DNA of 64,000 nt from the NCBI RefSeq assembly GCF_964355755.1, contig NC_092670.1:38365795-38429794 (forward strand), read 5' to 3'. The notes beneath the pieces were generated by a model that saw nothing but the letters and a program-made list of their open reading frames with translations, had not been told where the DNA came from and made no database searches. Positions 63,601 through 64,000 of the stretch are shown here, in pieces (positions within the stretch are counted from its first letter, which is position 1; every line of letters starts with the position of its first letter). The translations under genes and the position numbers were made by a program. Origin of the DNA: Antedon mediterranea. Taxonomy: Eukaryota > Echinodermata > Crinoidea > Comatulida > Antedonidae.

Positions 63601-63990
63601 TACTTCATAAAAAAATGTTTTAACTTGCGTAATAAAAAAAATATATGATTTTATAAATAAATCTATAATTAGCTTATCGGTGAATTTTGTGTAATTTTTA
63701 TCACTTAGTATAATCTTAATAATCCCACACCTAAAATAAAATGTGAGAATGTGCTTAAATAAAAATAAAGTTTCTTACAATAAAAGGTGCTTATTATTAT
63801 TAATAATAATTGTTATTATTTGTCCATAGCTTAAGAAACATACCAAGGTGTGTTCACTGCATTTCAGCCCAGATGACTTTGAACCGTATGAGTTGCGGCG
63901 GCGTATGTTACGTAAAGGGATCGTACCAACACGATTCCTTAAAGATGAAGACGGTCTACATAACCTTCGACCCATGAGAAGAAGAAGAAA
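60659..63990 (+). CDS. THAP-domain zinc-finger protein, first two coding exons (3' end outside window)
   Basis: Exon 1 is 60659-60799 and exon 2 is 63830-63990; the junction is phase 0 and the next donor (GTAAGG) is present. Together they encode 100 residues and a complete THAP domain, a C2CH zinc module that binds DNA: CCIPCC (residues 6-11) supplies the first cysteine pair, ISFHGIPKDP and RKKWLHKI follow, then VCSLHF (C55-x2-H58), DDF, and GIVPTRF near 77-83 in place of the usual AVPTIF. A basic RPMRRRRK stretch ends exon 2. The start is the ATG directly before the first cysteines; an out-of-frame uORF starts at 60621. THAP domains occur in host transcription factors and in P-type transposases; nothing after the domain is visible, so the class is open. 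Foldback element A2 lies in the intron. Confidence 0.85.
60800..62746 (+). other. First part of the THAP-gene intron
   Basis: AT-rich, a few AGGCCTA words, no exon or clear repeat recognised before the M1 fragment and foldback A2. Confidence 0.5.
62747..62772 (-). mobile_element. M1 MITE, copy 30, terminal fragment
   Basis: Only AGCTCTACACTATCAAACTC and a few bases remain, up to the left end of foldback element A2. Confidence 0.6.
62773..63592. mobile_element. Foldback element A2, arms almost directly abutting
   Basis: The left arm (62773-63060) has GGACAACTACCCC-type modules with the same irregular order as in A1 (AATACTCCGAGGGCAAATAA then TCTTTTAGGACAAC). The right arm (63061-63592) is the inverse, GGGGTAGTTGTCCTAA, about 30 modules. 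Almost no unique centre separates them, so this is one long imperfect palindrome. The right end TGTCCTAGAACC equals that of A1. The left end interrupts an M1 MITE (62747-62772), and GCTTAA beyond the right end could be its remaining terminus. Confidence 0.75.
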
Positions 63991-64000
63991 GTAAGGCATT

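Overview
The window is nuclear DNA of an invertebrate animal with intron-rich genes. It is AT-rich, has long introns crowded with small repeats, and has dispersed AGGCCTAG clusters. Splicing factor 1 and poly(A)-binding protein are close in sequence to their deuterostope-type orthologues. The tandem-module foldback transposons resemble the TU elements described from sea urchins. My best guess is an echinoderm or a related marine deuterostome; the species cannot be named from the sequence.

Layout of genes: (1) 53-1152 (+), last three exons of WDR48/UAF1. (2) 5399-13757 (-), a complete four-exon Rab20-like small GTPase whose 6.7 kb first intron is full of transposons. (3) 14302-27326 (+), complete splicing factor 1 (SF1/BBP), 14 coding exons, head-to-head with the Rab gene across a 544 bp shared promoter region. 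(4) 44907-45671 (+), a small uncharacterised 131-residue disordered protein with a 5'UTR exon at 44384 and possibly a remote promoter at 35.5 kb. (5) 52501-58220 (+), complete cytoplasmic poly(A)-binding protein, 11 exons, 639 residues. (6) 60659-63990 (+), the first two coding exons of a THAP zinc-finger protein that runs out of the window. SF1 and PABPC belong to general mRNA processing and WDR48 to deubiquitinase control; apart from the SF1/Rab divergent pair there is no sign that the genes are functionally grouped.

Most of the remaining DNA is mobile or tandemly repeated. About 30 copies of one palindromic ~150 bp MITE (called M1 here) sit in introns and between genes. Five foldback elements (four families, A to D) have inverted arms built from 15-17 bp tandem modules. 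Families B and D share termini, core sequence and 8 bp target duplications. There are also hAT remnants, TTAA- and TA-flanked elements, tRNA-derived SINEs sharing a tail with a LINE, a decayed LINE split by a foldback element, a 1.07 kb array of 54 bp repeats, and several smaller minisatellites.

The most novel material is the foldback superfamily: modular arms, shared ends, 8 bp duplications and GGGRNWYYCC-type sites in the B and D cores. Next come the M1 burst inside the introns of two RNA-processing genes, and the A-rich PABPC 3'UTR.
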